Assembly: GCA_009617715.1 (NCBI GenBank)
Contig: VTFK01000144.1
Coordinates: 124,001-188,000 of the forward strand
From: Plectrocnemia conspersa
Lineage: Eukaryota > Arthropoda > Insecta > Trichoptera > Polycentropodidae
DNA: 64,000 nucleotides
Direction: 5' to 3'
Made by a program: the position numbers and the translations under genes
Shown here: in pieces, positions 13,700 to 26,037 of the stretch
Position numbering within the stretch: the stretch's first letter is position 1
How the letters are laid out: each line of letters opens with the position of its first letter
The notes under the pieces: model-generated
Told to the model about the DNA's origin: nothing
The model's database searches: none
What the model saw: only the letters and a program-made list of their open reading frames with translations

Positions 13700-14330
13700 A
13701 TTTCAGGTTTCTAACACTGAGGAGCGTGACTTCGCAGTCAATAAGATGCAGGTGAAAACTAGTGAGAATTTTATTAGATTATATTACATATTGCACGTTG
13801 TTTTCTGAGTGGTGGTGGAGAAGCTGGCGCATGAATGATATCCGAGGAATATCATTAGAGTTCTAGTTGGTGTGCCAGCAACAGTATTGTAGTGTTAATA
13901 TTTTTTCCGGTATCCTTCTGGTATTCATTGAAGACCAGCCTTATGTTTTCAGGACTGCAAAGCTTGCCGACCAATCATAATCATGCAGCGATCATCCAAG
14001 CAATCGTTGCACCCATTTTTTAGAACAACGAAATATGTATACGCCTTTAGAAAGTGACATTTTCTCCGAAGTCAAATTGTGCAAAGTTGCGGTCTTACGG
14101 TGCTTTTTATGTTCCGGTGATATATTGTTTCCCATGACCGTTTCGTAACAAATAAATATTTATTTAATGCACTGAAGAATCCATGCGTGTTATTTATGAG
14201 AAACATATATTTTTTCTAGTCGTAACGAAGGCTTTGTGTGGTCCCACTATTGTCTAGTTTGTCCGTATTGATGAACGATCATTTTTGCTCACAGATTTTA
14301 ACGCGAGTTTAAAGAATAGGATCTCCGACT
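13700..14330 (+). repeat. Repeat R1, longest copy
   Basis: The most complete R1 copy. Blocks in order: GTGACTTCGCAGTCAATAAG, GGAGAAGCTGGCGC, GCAAAGCTTGCCGACCAATC, CATGCAGCGATCATCC, ATTGTTTCCCATGACCGTTT, GTGTTATTTATGAG, TATTGTCTAGTTTGTCC, AACGCGAGTTT. About 0.6 kb, no ORF. It ends less than 100 bp from the last exon of GrA1, so it could contribute to that gene's 3' flank. Confidence 0.65.
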
Positions 14331-14420
14331 CAATACAAATTTTAATAAGGAATAATAATAAGTTAAAAAAAAATACTTGACCTCAATTAGTTTTTTTTTA
14401 TTAATATTTATAAAATTTAT

Positions 14421-15795
14421 TTACTGATTCATCTGTATGACGATAATCGTGTATGAAGCTGTCACTGCAACGAATGAATAAATAAGCGAAATATCCATCA
14501 TAATATCGCCCTTCATAGAAAACGTCATGTTTCTCCGTGTTACTAAAGTTCCGAACCTTTCTGAAGCCATTGTCGCGTTTTCAGCTATAAATAATTTTTA
14601 CTTAATTAAAAATTTAATAAAGACATAAAAGTTTATTCATCGTATTTTTACCATTTTTTGAATATATGCTAATTTTAGAAACCAACTGACTCGTCCAACT
14701 AGTTTCAGACTTTAAACCTTCGCAGCATAGAACTATCAGAAACAATTGTATGACATAATGCACTACCCATACACATAAAGAAAGTTGATTCTCAAGAGTC
14801 TGCAATAAATAAGAAAATATCTGTATTCATCCCAATTTATAATTAAAGCAGTAACTTACAACTTCGTTAAAGGATTTCAGGAATGCGACTTGCACCATTG
14901 TCACTGCGGATAACAAACATAACACACAAAGAAGCAAAAACTGAAAAAAATGTATTCATAATTGACATCAAGATATATTAATTAAAATGTTTTAATCTTG
15001 AATGGCTCTTCCTAGAATATTTCATAGATTAAATCAAAGTTAACTTACTGGTTTTTCATGTCTTTTAAAGATTATCAGAGTACTATCGGCAATCTCATCA
15101 TATACATCCATCAAGTGAAACAATTCGATTTTACAAGGCAATGGCTTCACCTTGGTAATTAGTCTCCATATCATCAGTTGATCATTTCTTTCTAAATTTG
15201 TGTCGCATTCACATAAATGACCGTCGATCAGCCTCTGATTTAAAATTCGCATGCGGCTAATAAACAAAGTCAACTCTGCGACGAGCTTTAAAGTTATTAT
15301 GTCTGCCAACAACAATCTTGCAAAGGAAGCAGACTCATTTACGCCCGGTCTCCAAATGATACAGTCATTAATGTATATGCCCACGGAGATTATAAAATGA
15401 ATTGTGTATAATATAAGTATATTCATCACCACGCCCAAGTGATGCTCTTCTGATGATCTTAATACCAAATCAATGTACTCGAACTTTTTAAGCATCAGTT
15501 CGTTTTCTTTACTCTGAATGTCGAAAGATATTAAGGTCCCCACGCAGAAAATTGTCTCTGTTAAAGAGATGCAGTAGTAAAACGTCTCATCACCGGTCGA
15601 TAAATAGAAAAAGGTATAACTTATCATGGTTGAAGTAATCATTGCAATGGACACATAAGTCCATATCTTAAAGAAAATGTGCCTAGCAAAGTTTATGTTG
15701 GAGTAAATCGCTATTTGAAATCCAAAAAACATGTGTGTATATTTAAAGAATATTGATCCTATACGAGCAAACTTTTGCTTTAAGCTTTCAACCAT
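14421..15795 (-). CDS. GrA1: complete gustatory receptor, subfamily A
   Basis: Predicted four-exon gustatory receptor, a plasma-membrane ligand-gated cation channel of taste neurons. Exons on the minus strand: 15795-15049, 14940-14860, 14799-14652 and 14584-14421 (747, 81, 148, 164 nt), 379 codons plus stop; all junctions have GT/AG and phases 0, 0, 1. Hydrophobic segments fall near residues 46-66, 71-93, 121-142 and 160-185 in exon 1, then one each in exons 2, 3 and 4, giving seven. Exon 1 contains the loop SRMRILNQRL and VYDEIADS before the fifth helix. The C-terminus carries ASYTIIVIQ, the Gr signature. Start chosen at the MVES methionine, conserved in all A copies. It is the only A gene whose exons 2-4 are not plainly B-derived. 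Ligand unknown. Confidence 0.9.
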
Positions 15796-15813
15796 TTTCG
15801 ATAACGTCTCATT

Positions 15814-15822
15814 AGGGACTGA
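15814..15822 (-). promoter_or_regulatory. Possible initiator upstream of GrA1
   Basis: The minus strand reads TCAGTCCCT about 20 nt upstream of the ATG. The same block, followed by GAGAC.TTATCGAAA and the ATG, precedes A2 (25253-25261) and A3 (30820-30828), and a diverged form precedes A4 (39544-39551). TCAGT is the arthropod initiator consensus, so a very short 5' UTR is plausible. Confidence 0.35.
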
Positions 15823-15829
15823 TGATATT

Positions 15830-17245
15830 ACAAACGAAAAAGTCCATTAAGCGGGTTCGATTATCATTTATATTTTACTTTTTTAGCTACGAATTACTCT
15901 GTAGCGTTTCCTTCAAATATTCCGTCAACTAGCTGAATTATTTTGGAGGCTCATTCTTGTAATTTTAACACATGGGCAATGGTGCCGAATGCAGGTGAAT
16001 CTAATTGTTGTAGTCGTAGAAATTTGCTCTTGATGAGCTGATGTTTCTGTCTTTCGAAATGAGAAGTGTCTTTGCAAAATATTTATACCTTACCTGCGAA
16101 TAACCTGAACTAATACGGTGAGATTCCGATCGATATTTATAAATTAATTATATAGATGAATATCGATATGATTAAACCCAATCGAGTTAGGTCATATATA
16201 TTAAGTATAAACAATTATATTAAAGAGCTACTTACGCTAAAAAAGATAATGTATAAATAAAAATAAAATATCAGTGACATCTTGGTCAATTAATTCAAAT
16301 GAATAGAAAAATTATTTGTCGAGCGAATTAATTCCATATTTTATCAACACTGCATTACATTGCTAGTGGTGATGATGTAGATACCGGTATTTCATTTTGT
16401 AATATCGGTATTACAAATAGTTCTGACCAATACACTGTTGCTGCCACCTACAAGACCTCTGAAAATCTTCCACCGACATCATCCCTCCGCCAGCTTTTCC
16501 ATTACCGCTCGGAGAAAACTTTCACAATATAACAGTTTTCACTTACGTCTTACAGTCTGCGGAGTCACGCCCCTTAGGGTGAAAATTGTTCAATACAATG
16601 ACTAACTTTGAGGTTCATCTTCTTCTGGTCTTAAGTTACGGATAAAAAACACAATAAACTTCTAATAAATTTAATTTGATTGTCTTATTTTAACATATTT
16701 CTATAGATATACGGTATAATTTTTGCTGCTTTTTAATTGTCTGGTACAGTTAATTGTTTTGCATAATAACAACTTCCATATTTAGAGTTTCTCGTGAATA
16801 ATTGATTGTTTTAACCTTTAGAAGCGCAAAGGCATGTATGTCATGTCCAAAAATATTTAACACTATAGTTCAAAAACATCTATGTCAAGTCTAATATATT
16901 TTATATTTTTTGAAGCCTTTCTAAATGACTATGATAAAATTTTCAGTATTTTATTTCTACTCAGAGATATTTAGTCCATCAATGAATTTTGTAAACAGTT
17001 GTCAACTTTAAATGTAAATATGTAAGTAATAATTGTAATGTTAATACATAAATATTTTTACTGTTTTATATATCAAATTAATGAAAAAACAACCATAAAT
17101 TCCGTGCGATTAAATATATGTTGAGTATCATTGGTATTGTGTGAATTAAAATAGTAAACAATTAACTAAATACTATTTACAACGATAAAGCGAAACGTCA
17201 TTGCACTTTTGTCAATAAGAAAATTTATAGTGTATATGATACAAA
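15830..17245. other. Intergenic spacer between GrB1 and GrA1
   Basis: No gene seen. It contains an R1 head on the minus strand at about 16430-16600 (read in reverse: GTGACTCCGCAGACTG, then GGAAAAGCTGGCGGAGG) and R7 at about 16808-16960. The rest is unassigned AT-rich sequence. Confidence 0.55.
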
Positions 17246-20150
17246 TTATTGATTCATCTGTACGATGATAATCGAATATGAAGTTGTCACTGATGCAAAC
17301 AAGTAAATCAGCGAAAAGTCTATGTTGATGGAACCCTTCATAGAAAAAATCATGTTTCTGCGTGTCAGCAATGTACTGAATCTTCTTGCAGCCATGGCTG
17401 TCACTTCAGCTGTAAAAATAATTAAAAAAATTTACGATACCTGAAACTATACTAAATCATATTTAATTACCATTGGTTGAATATATGCTTATTTTGGAGA
17501 CCAACTGACTTGTCCAACTAGCCTCAGACTTTAAACCTTCGCAGCATAAAACTACTATTAGCAATTGTAGCAAGTAATGCATTCCCCATACATATAAAGA
17601 AATTTTCTCCAGCATAGACTGAAAAATAATTTTATATAATATACAAATATTTGGACTATAAAGATTCTTAAATTTTAAAGCTTACATTAAAAGACTTCAG
17701 AAAAATAATTTGTACTATTGCCACTATAGTTAGTAAAGCCGTCATACATAGCAGCAAAAACTGTGAATAAATAAAAATATAAAACACCAGTTTTAAACAG
17801 TAGGATTCAAGGTTTTATGACGACTTACTATTTTTTCAAATCGCCCTACCACACATTTCGCATTATCTGCTATCTTTTCGTATATCGACATTATATCAAA
17901 TAAATTAATATACTTGCACTCTTTGCTCTCCCTGGGCATCATCCTCCACTTCAACAGATCATTGTTGTTCTTCATGTTCAGTATTTCGAGTCCGTAAACA
18001 TTTTTTAAATTATAATTGAGCAGTCTCAGTCGAGACGTCAGTAAAACGATTTCTGTGGTGAAGTACATAGTTGCTAGATCGACATACACAGACCTGGTCA
18101 AAGATACGAATTCTACCATGGTATACCCCCACACAAAATAATCAAATAAGCTGGTTAAAATGAAGTATGCAATATATATAAAGTGTACATCACAAAGACG
18201 TTCATAATAATATCTGATTTCTGCGATGTCGAAGTGCATTGGACATGGTCTATATATGACAGTCTTTCATTTGTGCTGATCTTTATGTAAGTGGATACGT
18301 TTGCATCGTAGAAGAGAGAGAAGATGCCTAAAAAGCCTTCTAATATGGCTACTACTATGAAGTATTTGGTTATGAGCGTCAAGGGCTCTCGCATATCTTC
18401 ATAAATTTCATATCCAATGCCACACAGTAAAAATATCATTGGAATGTGACTGTAAATTTGCTTGTAGCGATTCAAAGACAACTTATTGTTGTGTAAATTA
18501 GCAATTTGATAACCAAATATTTGGTAGAATAATTTTAAAAAATGTGAAAAATGCACCACAAATATGTCTCTGTTCATTCTGGTGCGCGTCTTATCTACGT
18601 AAATTTTAATGTCGATTGAGTGAATTTTGGGCAGGCACTTCAACGACATAAATTATTGATTAATTTTCATGCGTAAGAACTTACGCATAGACAATTAATT
18701 AGACCAGTGGTTTCTAAACTGGGAACTATAAATCTTAAATGCGTCACGAAAATCAAAAAAACGATATATGGTATTATTTAAATACACAAAACATTATATA
18801 ATATATTTTTTCTTTTCTAATATTAATACTGGTCTTATGACGAGCAATTTATTTTACTATGTATTTAATAGTTTATGTTTTAAGCACTGTGTTCATCCAT
18901 TAACGTCTAAAAAAATTTTCTACACTACACAATCACTAATAGTAAATGAGACTAGTATAAAGTCTTCTTCAGCCGTCTTTTCAAGTTGTGCACGTTGAGG
19001 ACTTTGTTGCCTTGATGTTGACGTGCTCATGTTTAGCAGCAAAACGTTTTATAGCACTAGCGATATCTTGAACATACGACGGTTTTAATGAGACACTGTT
19101 TGGCACATCCACAGAGTTGTATGCACGAATTTATTTTTGCGGCCCACGGAGCAATTATGTTTTTAAATAAAATAAAAAAAATGTGCTTAAAATACAAGGT
19201 CATCTCAGATATTTTTGTTCGTTTACCCAGGCATGGGTAAAATCGAGGTGACCATTTTTTTAAGCTTTTTGCCCCCCGAATTTTTTGCAAAAAAAACTAA
19301 AAGAAGTTGAATAGCGGTACTCTAGATAAAAATTGTGAAATCATGATATTGCAGTTTTTGGCGATGATGAACTCTCGATGAATTTGGACTTTTGTCTGAA
19401 TAAGAAAAAACATTTTAGCTATAGCTTATTTAGAAAAATAAATTATTGAGTTGCTATTAAAGATTACCACAGGACTACACTCTATTTGCGTTAACACAGT
19501 CAGTTCGAGAGCTATTTAATTATTATTCATAATTGAGAAAGAGATGGATTATGGTGAAGTAAAATTGAGTTTACGCCCCTCTACTATTATTTATAAAGCA
19601 CGATACAGATATACGTTCCATATATACATATTATTATCATTACTATATTTTTCCTATTTTGCAATTAATGATAAGTATATCGAACGCATATCCATATCGT
19701 GTGCATTACAGCTCTCGTACTGAATGTGTTACAACTACACTTCCTTAGTAAAAATTTAGCCATGTACAAACGTTAAACTTTTAAAGACATATAAAAAATA
19801 AAACTTATATTTGTCTCAATGATCTTTAAATCAAACAAATGCAATTTGTTAGATTTACTGTTTGAATACAAACATACGTTATCTAAACATTTTTTTAAAA
19901 AAATCGTCTGAAAAGTTTAATGATCTGCATCCATGCGAATACTGCTGTGACACCTGTAAGTATTCGGTACTTTTAACTGGTTACAATATTTTAAGAACTT
20001 CAAAAGAAATTTAAAATTTAATTTGTGAATTGAAAAAAAGATGAATTGGATGTAAATGTAATTAAAAAAACATGGGAAATACTAGGAACTAAATTAAATT
20101 GCTTAGTAAATAAAGCACTCGCTAGAAACTCATTTATTGATTCAATTTAT
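17240..20150 (-). repeat. Segmental duplication, unit 1 (GrB1 plus its upstream spacer)
   Basis: Gene and spacer match 20165-23090 in order at a constant offset of about 2920-2940 bp (for example exon 1 ends at 17829 and 20751, exon 4 ends at 17246 and 20168). The match includes introns, the hAT-like end at 18711/21631 and the spacer repeats, so the duplication is recent and post-dates those insertions. Edges are approximate. Confidence 0.85.
17246..18577 (-). pseudogene. GrB1: gustatory receptor, subfamily B, with a 2-nt frameshift
   Basis: Four-exon B gene: exons 18577-17829, 17760-17686, 17618-17471 and 17409-17246. All splice sites and the last-exon signature are intact and it is nearly identical to B2. 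Exon 1 is 749 nt instead of 747. An extra TA in a TATATA run at about 18173-18180 shifts the frame after residue about 134, in the third membrane segment, and brings an early stop. Frame resumes downstream, so only this one event breaks the gene. An upstream in-frame methionine at 18649 exists, but the MNRD start is conserved in all B genes. The insertion may be a natural null allele, slippage in a TA repeat, or a sequencing error. Confidence 0.85.
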
Positions 20151-20167
20151 CGTATATTTTATAAATA
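18650..20167. other. Spacer upstream of GrB1, first copy of the duplicated spacer
   Basis: No gene seen. It is repeated at about 21570-23090. At 18711 it carries CCAGTGGTTTCTAAACTGGG, like a hAT-type terminal repeat, followed by transposon-like sequence with broken reading frames on the minus strand (19057-19290 is one open fragment). A further short repeat (TCTATTTGCGTTAACACAGT) at about 19480 also occurs at 13395 and 22415. Confidence 0.5.
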
Positions 20168-23090
20168 TTATTGATTCATCTGAATGGCAATAATCGTGTA
20201 TGAAGTTGTCACTGCCGCAAACGAGTAAATCAGCGAAAAGTCTATGTTGATGGAACCCTTCACAGAAAAAATCATATTTCTGCGTGTCACCAAAGTATTG
20301 AATCTTCCTGCAGCCATGGCTGTCACTTCAGCTGTGAAAATAATTAAAAAAATTTACGATACCTGAAACTATACTAAATCATATTTAATTACCATTAGTT
20401 GAATATATACTTATTTTGGAGACCAACTGACTTGTCCAACTAGCCTCAGACTTTAAACCTTCGCAGCATAAAACTATTATGAGCAATTGTAGCAAGTAAT
20501 GCATTCCCCATACATAGAAAGAAATTTTCTCCAGCATAGGCTGAAAAATAATTTTATATAATATACAAATATTTTCACTATAAAGATTCTTAAATTTTAA
20601 AGCTTACAGTAAAAGACTTCAGAAAAACAATTTGTACTATTGCCACTATAGTTAGTAAAGCCGTCATACATAGCAGCAAAAACTGTGAATAAATAAAAAT
20701 ATAAAACACCAGTTTTAAACAGTAGGATTCAAGGTTTTATGATGACTTACTGTTTTTTCAAATCGCCCTACCACACATTTCGCATTATCTGCTATCTTTT
20801 CGTATATCGACATCATATCAAATAAATTAATATACTTGCCCTCTTTGCACTCCCTGGGCATCATCCTCCACTTCAACAGATCATCGTTGTTCTTCATGCT
20901 CAGTATTTCGAGTCCGTAAACATTTTTTAAATTATAATTGAGTAGTCTCAGTCGAGACGTCAGTAAAACGACTTCTGCGGTGAAGTACATAGTTGCTAAA
21001 TCGACATACACAGACCTAGTTAAAGATATGAATTCTGCCATGGTATACCCCCACACAAAATAATCAAATAAGCTGGATAGAATGAAGTACGTAATATATA
21101 AAGTGTACATCACAAATACGTTCATAATAATATCTGATTTCTGCGATGTCGAAGTGCATTGGACATGGTCTATATCAGACAATCTTTCATTTGTGCTAAT
21201 CTTTATGTAAGTGGATACGTTTGCATCGTAGAAGAGAGAGAAGATGCCTAAAAAGCCTTCTAATAAGGCTACTACTATGAAGTATTTAGTTATGAGATTC
21301 AAGGGCTCTTGCGTATATTCATAAATTTCATATCCTGTGCCACACAGTAAAAATATCATTGAAATGTGACTGTAGATTTGCTTGTAGCGATTCAAAGATA
21401 ACTTATTGTTGTGCAATTCAGCAATTTGATAACCATATATTTGGTAGAATAATTTTAAAAAATGTGAAAAATGCACCACAAATATGTCTCTGTTCATTCT
21501 GGTGCGCGTCTTATCTACGTCAATTTTAATGTCGATTGAGTGAATTTTGGGCAGGCACTTCAATGACATATATTATTGATTAATTTTCATGCGTAAGATA
21601 TCAGAACTTACGCCTAGACTTAATTAGACCAGCGGTTTCTAAACTGGGAACCATTAATCCTTTATTATAAAGCTTAAATGCGTCACGATGGTCAAAAAAA
21701 CGATACTTAAATACACAAAACATTATATAATATATTATTTATTTCTAATATTAATACTGGTCTTATGACGTGCAATTAATTTTATTTTGTATTTAATAAT
21801 TTATGTTTTAAGCACTGTATTCATCCATTAACGTCTAAAAAAAATTTCTACACTACACAATCACTAATAGTAAATGAGTTCCAGTAATGATTGTTTAAAG
21901 GGCTTAGTCTTCTTAGCCGTCTTTTCAAGTTGTCCATGTTGAGGACTTTGCTGCCTTGATGTTGACGTGCTCATGTTTAGCAGCAAAACGTTTTATAGCA
22001 CTAGCAATATCTTGAACATACGACGGTTTTAATGAGACACTATTTGGCACATCCATAGAGTTGTATTTTTGCGGCCCACGAAGCAATTATTATTTTTAAA
22101 TAAAATTAAAAAATGTGCTTAAAATACAAGGTCACCACAGATATTTTTGTTCGTTTACCCAGGCATGGGTAAAATCGAGGTGACCATTTTTTTAAACTTT
22201 TTGCCTTCCGAATTTTTTGCAAAAAAAAACTAAGAGAAGTTGAATAGCGGTACTCTAGATAAAAATTTGGAAATCATGATATTGCAGTTTTTGGCAATGA
22301 TGAACTCTCGATGAATTTGAACTTTTGTCTGAATAAGAAAAAACATTTTAGCTATAGCTTATTTAGAAAAATAAATTATTAAGTTGCTATTAAAGCTTAC
22401 CACAGGACTACACTCTATTTGCGTTAACACAGTCAGTTCGAGAGCTATTTAATTATTATTCATAATTGAGAAAGAGATGGATTATGGTGATGTAAATTTG
22501 AGTTTACACCCCTCTACTATTATTTATAAAGCACGATACGGATATACGTTCCATATACATATTATTATCATTACTATATTTTTCATATTTTGCAATCAAT
22601 GATAAGTATATCGAACGCATATCCATATCGTGTGCATTACAGCTCTCGTACTGAATGTGTTACAACTACACTTCCATAGTAAAAATTTAGCCATGTACAA
22701 ACGTTAAATTTTTATAGACACATAAAAAATAAAACTTACATTTGTCTCAATGATCTTTAAATCAAACAAATGCAATTTGTTAGATTTACTGTTTGAATAC
22801 AAACATACGTTATCCAAACATTTTTTTAGAAAAATCGTCTGAAAAGTTTAAGGATCTGCATCCATGCGAATACTGCTGTAACACCTGTAAGTATTCAGTA
22901 CATTTAACTGGTTAAAATATTTTAAGAAATTCAGAAGAAATTTAAAATTTAATTTGTAAATTGAAAAAATAATAAATTGGATGTAAATGTAATTAAAAAA
23001 ACAGTGGAAATACTAGGAACTAAATTAAATTGCTTAGTAAATAAAGCACTCGCTAAAAACTCATTTATTAATTACATTTATCATACATTT
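20165..23090 (-). repeat. Segmental duplication, unit 2 (GrB2 plus its upstream spacer)
   Basis: Direct tandem partner of 17240-20150. It keeps an uninterrupted GrB2. Small indels in the spacer account for the slightly changing offset. Confidence 0.85.
20168..21497 (-). CDS. GrB2: complete gustatory receptor, subfamily B
   Basis: Exons on the minus strand: 21497-20751, 20682-20608, 20540-20393 and 20331-20168 (747, 75, 148, 164 nt), 377 codons plus stop, phases 0, 0, 1, all GT/AG. Exon 1 opens with MNRDIFVVHFSHFLK and has four hydrophobic segments near residues 41-59, 70-90, 123-145 and 155-180. The loop LLTSRLRLLNYNL and IYEKIADNAK precede the fifth helix. The last exon has NTLVTRRNM and ends TSYTIIAIQMNQ, the Gr signature. 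The frame is open 24 codons upstream of MNRD, but that extension is absent in B3 and B4, so I take it as 5' UTR. Likely a taste-neuron cation channel; ligand unknown. Confidence 0.9.
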
Positions 23091-23098
23091 TATAAAAA

Positions 23099-25234
23099 TT
23101 ATTGATTCATCTGAATGGCAATAATCGTGTATGAAGCTGTCACTGCCGCAAACGAGTAAATCAGTGAAAAGTCTATATTAATGGAACCCTTCATAGAAAA
23201 TTTCATGTTTCTACGTGTCACTAAAGTAGCGAATCTTTCTGTAGCCATGGCCGCGACTTCAGCTATAAAAATATTTTTAACAGCTTTCACGATACATGAA
23301 ACAATTTAAAAGCATATTTTATTACCGTTTGTTGAATATATGATTATTTTAGACACCAACTGACTTGTCCAACTAGCTTCAGACTTTAATCCTTCGAAGC
23401 ATATTACTATCAGAAGTAATTGTATGAAGTAATGCATTCCCCAGACGAGTAAGGAAATTTTCTCATTCATATTCTAAAAAATAATGTTATATATTATACG
23501 ACGATTTGCATTAAACAGATTATAATATTTTCAAGCTTACAGTTTCTCTGAATGATTTCAGAAATACAATTTGCACTACTGCCACTATTGTCAGTAAAGA
23601 TATAAGACAAAGTGCCAAAAACTGAAAATAAAAAAAATATATTTATGTATACAAGTTGCGGGATGACATCAGTGATTTGTTAGGCTTTAATTTTGCTTTC
23701 AAATAAATCAATATACTTTTTGCTCTCTCTAGGCATTATTCTTTACTTTAACAGATAATCGTTGTTCTTCATGCTCATTATTTTGTCTGTAAACTATCTT
23801 TAAACTGCAAACTATTGTGATTTTTCGTAATGTTTAATGGCGGAGTACTGTATATTCATCACCTTAAATATGTGCAATTCATCGAACGGATTTAAGATTA
23901 TATTTTACTATTTATAAATATTCATAAATACAAGTTTGAAATGTAATATCATAATCTTTAATATGAATGAAAAATTTACAAAAAATATAAATATATTTTT
24001 GACAAAAATATTTAATACAGGAATCAACGAGGGAAGTGTAAAAGACGATAAAAATAAAAATATAAAGCAAATATAGCTAACAGAATTATGAAAAATAAAT
24101 AATAATAAAAAATAATTAATAGGCCGGCGATAAGCTGGCTGCCCATGAAACGCCTTAAACTCTTATTTTTCCGCTTCATTTTAAATTTCGTTGAAATAGT
24201 TACAGAAAAATTATAAAGATCAATTTTATATGTATCTGCTGGATAAAATGACAAATTAAGAAATTAAAAACAGTAACTGACGTTTCATAGTTTTTAATAA
24301 TATATAAGTAATGGGCGATCAATTGAAGAATCGGTGAATTTTCCGTCAGTGAACTTTCAGGATATGACCGAAAAGTACGTATACTAATTTTATATCTAAT
24401 TATATTTTTGTATATAATAATTTATACAAAAGCTATAAAGTTTCTTTAAGCTTACTTATAAATTAGTTATTAAAAATATTAACTCACTGGTTTTTCATGA
24501 CGTCTCAAGATCATCAGTGTACTATCGGCGATTTCATCATATACGTCCATCAAGTCAAATAATTCGATTTTACAAGATAGTGGCTTCTCTTTGGTGATTA
24601 GTCTCCAAATCAGCAGTTTATCGCTTCTCTTCAAATTTGCGTTGCATTTACATAGATGACCGTCGATCAGCCTCTGATTCAATATTCGCATGCGGCTCAT
24701 AAACAAAGTCAACTCGGCGACTAATTTCAAAGTAATTACGTCTGCTATAAATATTCTAATTAAAGAAGATAACGCAGGAAAGTCCATTCCCCAAACTATA
24801 CTGTCACTAGAGAATATGCAAATAGAAATTGTTAAATGTATTGTATATACTTTGAGTATATTCATCACCACGCCCAAGTGATGCATTTCTGACGGCATCA
24901 AAACTAAATCTATGTACTCGAATTTCTTAAACATCAATTCATTCTCTTTGCTCTGGATGTCGAAAGATATCAAGGAATACAGACAGAAGATGGTCTCTAT
25001 TGAAGAGATATAGTAGTAAAGAGGTTCTCCCTTATGCGATAGAAAACTAAAAGTATAAATAATTATACACGCAATAAGGAATACAGCCGCTACATAAGTC
25101 CAAATTCTTAAAAAAGTATGCCTAGCGAAATGCATAGTGTAGTAAATCGCTATTTGGAAACCAAAAAACATGTGTATGTACTTGAAAAATATAGAAACCA
25201 GATGTGCGAGCTTTTGTTGTAAGCTTTCAACCAT
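23099..25234 (-). CDS. GrA2/B: chimeric gustatory receptor (A exon 1, B exons 2-4)
   Basis: Exons on the minus strand: 25234-24488 (A type, MVESLQQK start), 23621-23541, 23473-23326 and 23262-23099. Lengths 747, 81, 148, 164 nt give 379 codons plus stop with all phases matched and no internal stop. Exon 1 matches A1, A3 and A4. Exons 2-4 and their introns match B3, ending TASYTIIAIQMNQ. Intron 1 is 866 bp, far longer than in A1, and still holds a broken piece of a B exon 1 at about 23700-23822. A deletion between an A gene and the B gene downstream therefore joined them. The swap keeps the first four membrane segments of A and the pore-side C-terminus of B. Whether it is spliced as predicted is inference. 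Confidence 0.75.
23700..23822 (-). pseudogene. Relic of a GrB exon 1 inside GrA2 intron 1
   Basis: About 120 bp matching the end of B exon 1 (the part for the K-Y-I-N region, RMMPRE-type segment and the LLKW region). It is interrupted by small indels and lacks both the exon 5' part and the 3' donor end. It sits directly upstream of intact B-type exons 2-4 in the order expected for a B gene. Confidence 0.75.
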
Positions 25235-25252
25235 TTTCGATAATGTCTCGCT

Positions 25253-25261
25253 AGGGACTGA
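25253..25261 (-). promoter_or_regulatory. Possible initiator upstream of GrA2
   Basis: TCAGTCCCT on the minus strand about 20 nt before the ATG, conserved with A1 and A3. Part of a conserved block running to the start codon. Confidence 0.35.
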
Positions 25262-25264
25262 TAA

Positions 25265-26037
25265 AAAAAATGAAAAGCCCATTTAATAGGTTTAGTAATC
25301 ATGTTTATTTTACAATATTTAGAATGCATTGAAATTTTATTTATAGAATTTAAACGTTTTTGATGCCGTATGTATGATAGCGATAAATATTAATTCTATT
25401 GTACATGCATAACGAATATGTTGATTGATTGTATGGATACGTTTTTTTTAAATCTGACACATTTTATACGTAAAATATTTTATTATGTACAATTAATGAC
25501 TAATAGACAGTGCAAATATTGCACATAACTGACAATTTGAGTCGAATTTTATTGCACTAAAAGAAAGTAAGAATCCAAATACGGATAGTGCATATACATA
25601 ACATAGTAAAGATGAGTTTATTTTAATTTTTTTTGGAGCGTTTTTATAACAAAATAATATTTGTCGATTTCTTTCATTTAAAAACGACATTTTAATCAAG
25701 GATTACCTTAATATATTAGCTAAATGTATCTTTTGTTATGTTGATGCACATCTGAACTCTTAAATATATTTTCTTTGTTCACGTGTTTTATTATATACAC
25801 TGTACATACAAAGCGATACGATTTACAGAGTAGAAAATTGAACGTAGAATGTTTCATTTTAAAGCGATTGTGTCCGGAAGCGCCTTAGAACAAGTAGAAG
25901 GTAATTTATTAGAAGAATCTTTTAACGTGAAATAAGTATTTTTAAATTTTATGTATCAAATATACTTTTTAAATGCATATTTACAACTTGAAAATTTCAG
26001 ATTGATTGAAACTCATTTATCACACATTTTATAAAAA
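25265..26037. other. Spacer between GrB3 and GrA2
   Basis: No gene seen. About 25290-25480 matches about 30835-31040, the sequence upstream of A3, so A2 and A3 share upstream flanks. About 25770-25905 is a partial copy of repeat R3 on the plus strand (ACAAAGCGATACGATTTACA, then GAACGTAGAATGTTTCATTT). Confidence 0.6.

Noticed and set aside
14421..15795. Odorant receptor identity instead of gustatory receptor
   Set aside because: The last exon ends in (T/S)Y-hhhhh-Q, the Gr signature, and the C-terminal intron phases fit Grs; no odorant receptor C-terminal motif is seen.
20168..21569. Upstream start (MSLKCLPKIHS) for GrB2 and GrB1
   Set aside because: The 24-residue extension is absent from B3 and B4, and starting at MNRD gives the same exon 1 length as the A genes.
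24690..24881. Plus-strand ORF within GrA2 exon 1 (similar one at 38982-39173 in GrA4)
   Set aside because: Antisense shadows of the same A-type exon region; their similarity follows from the minus-strand genes.
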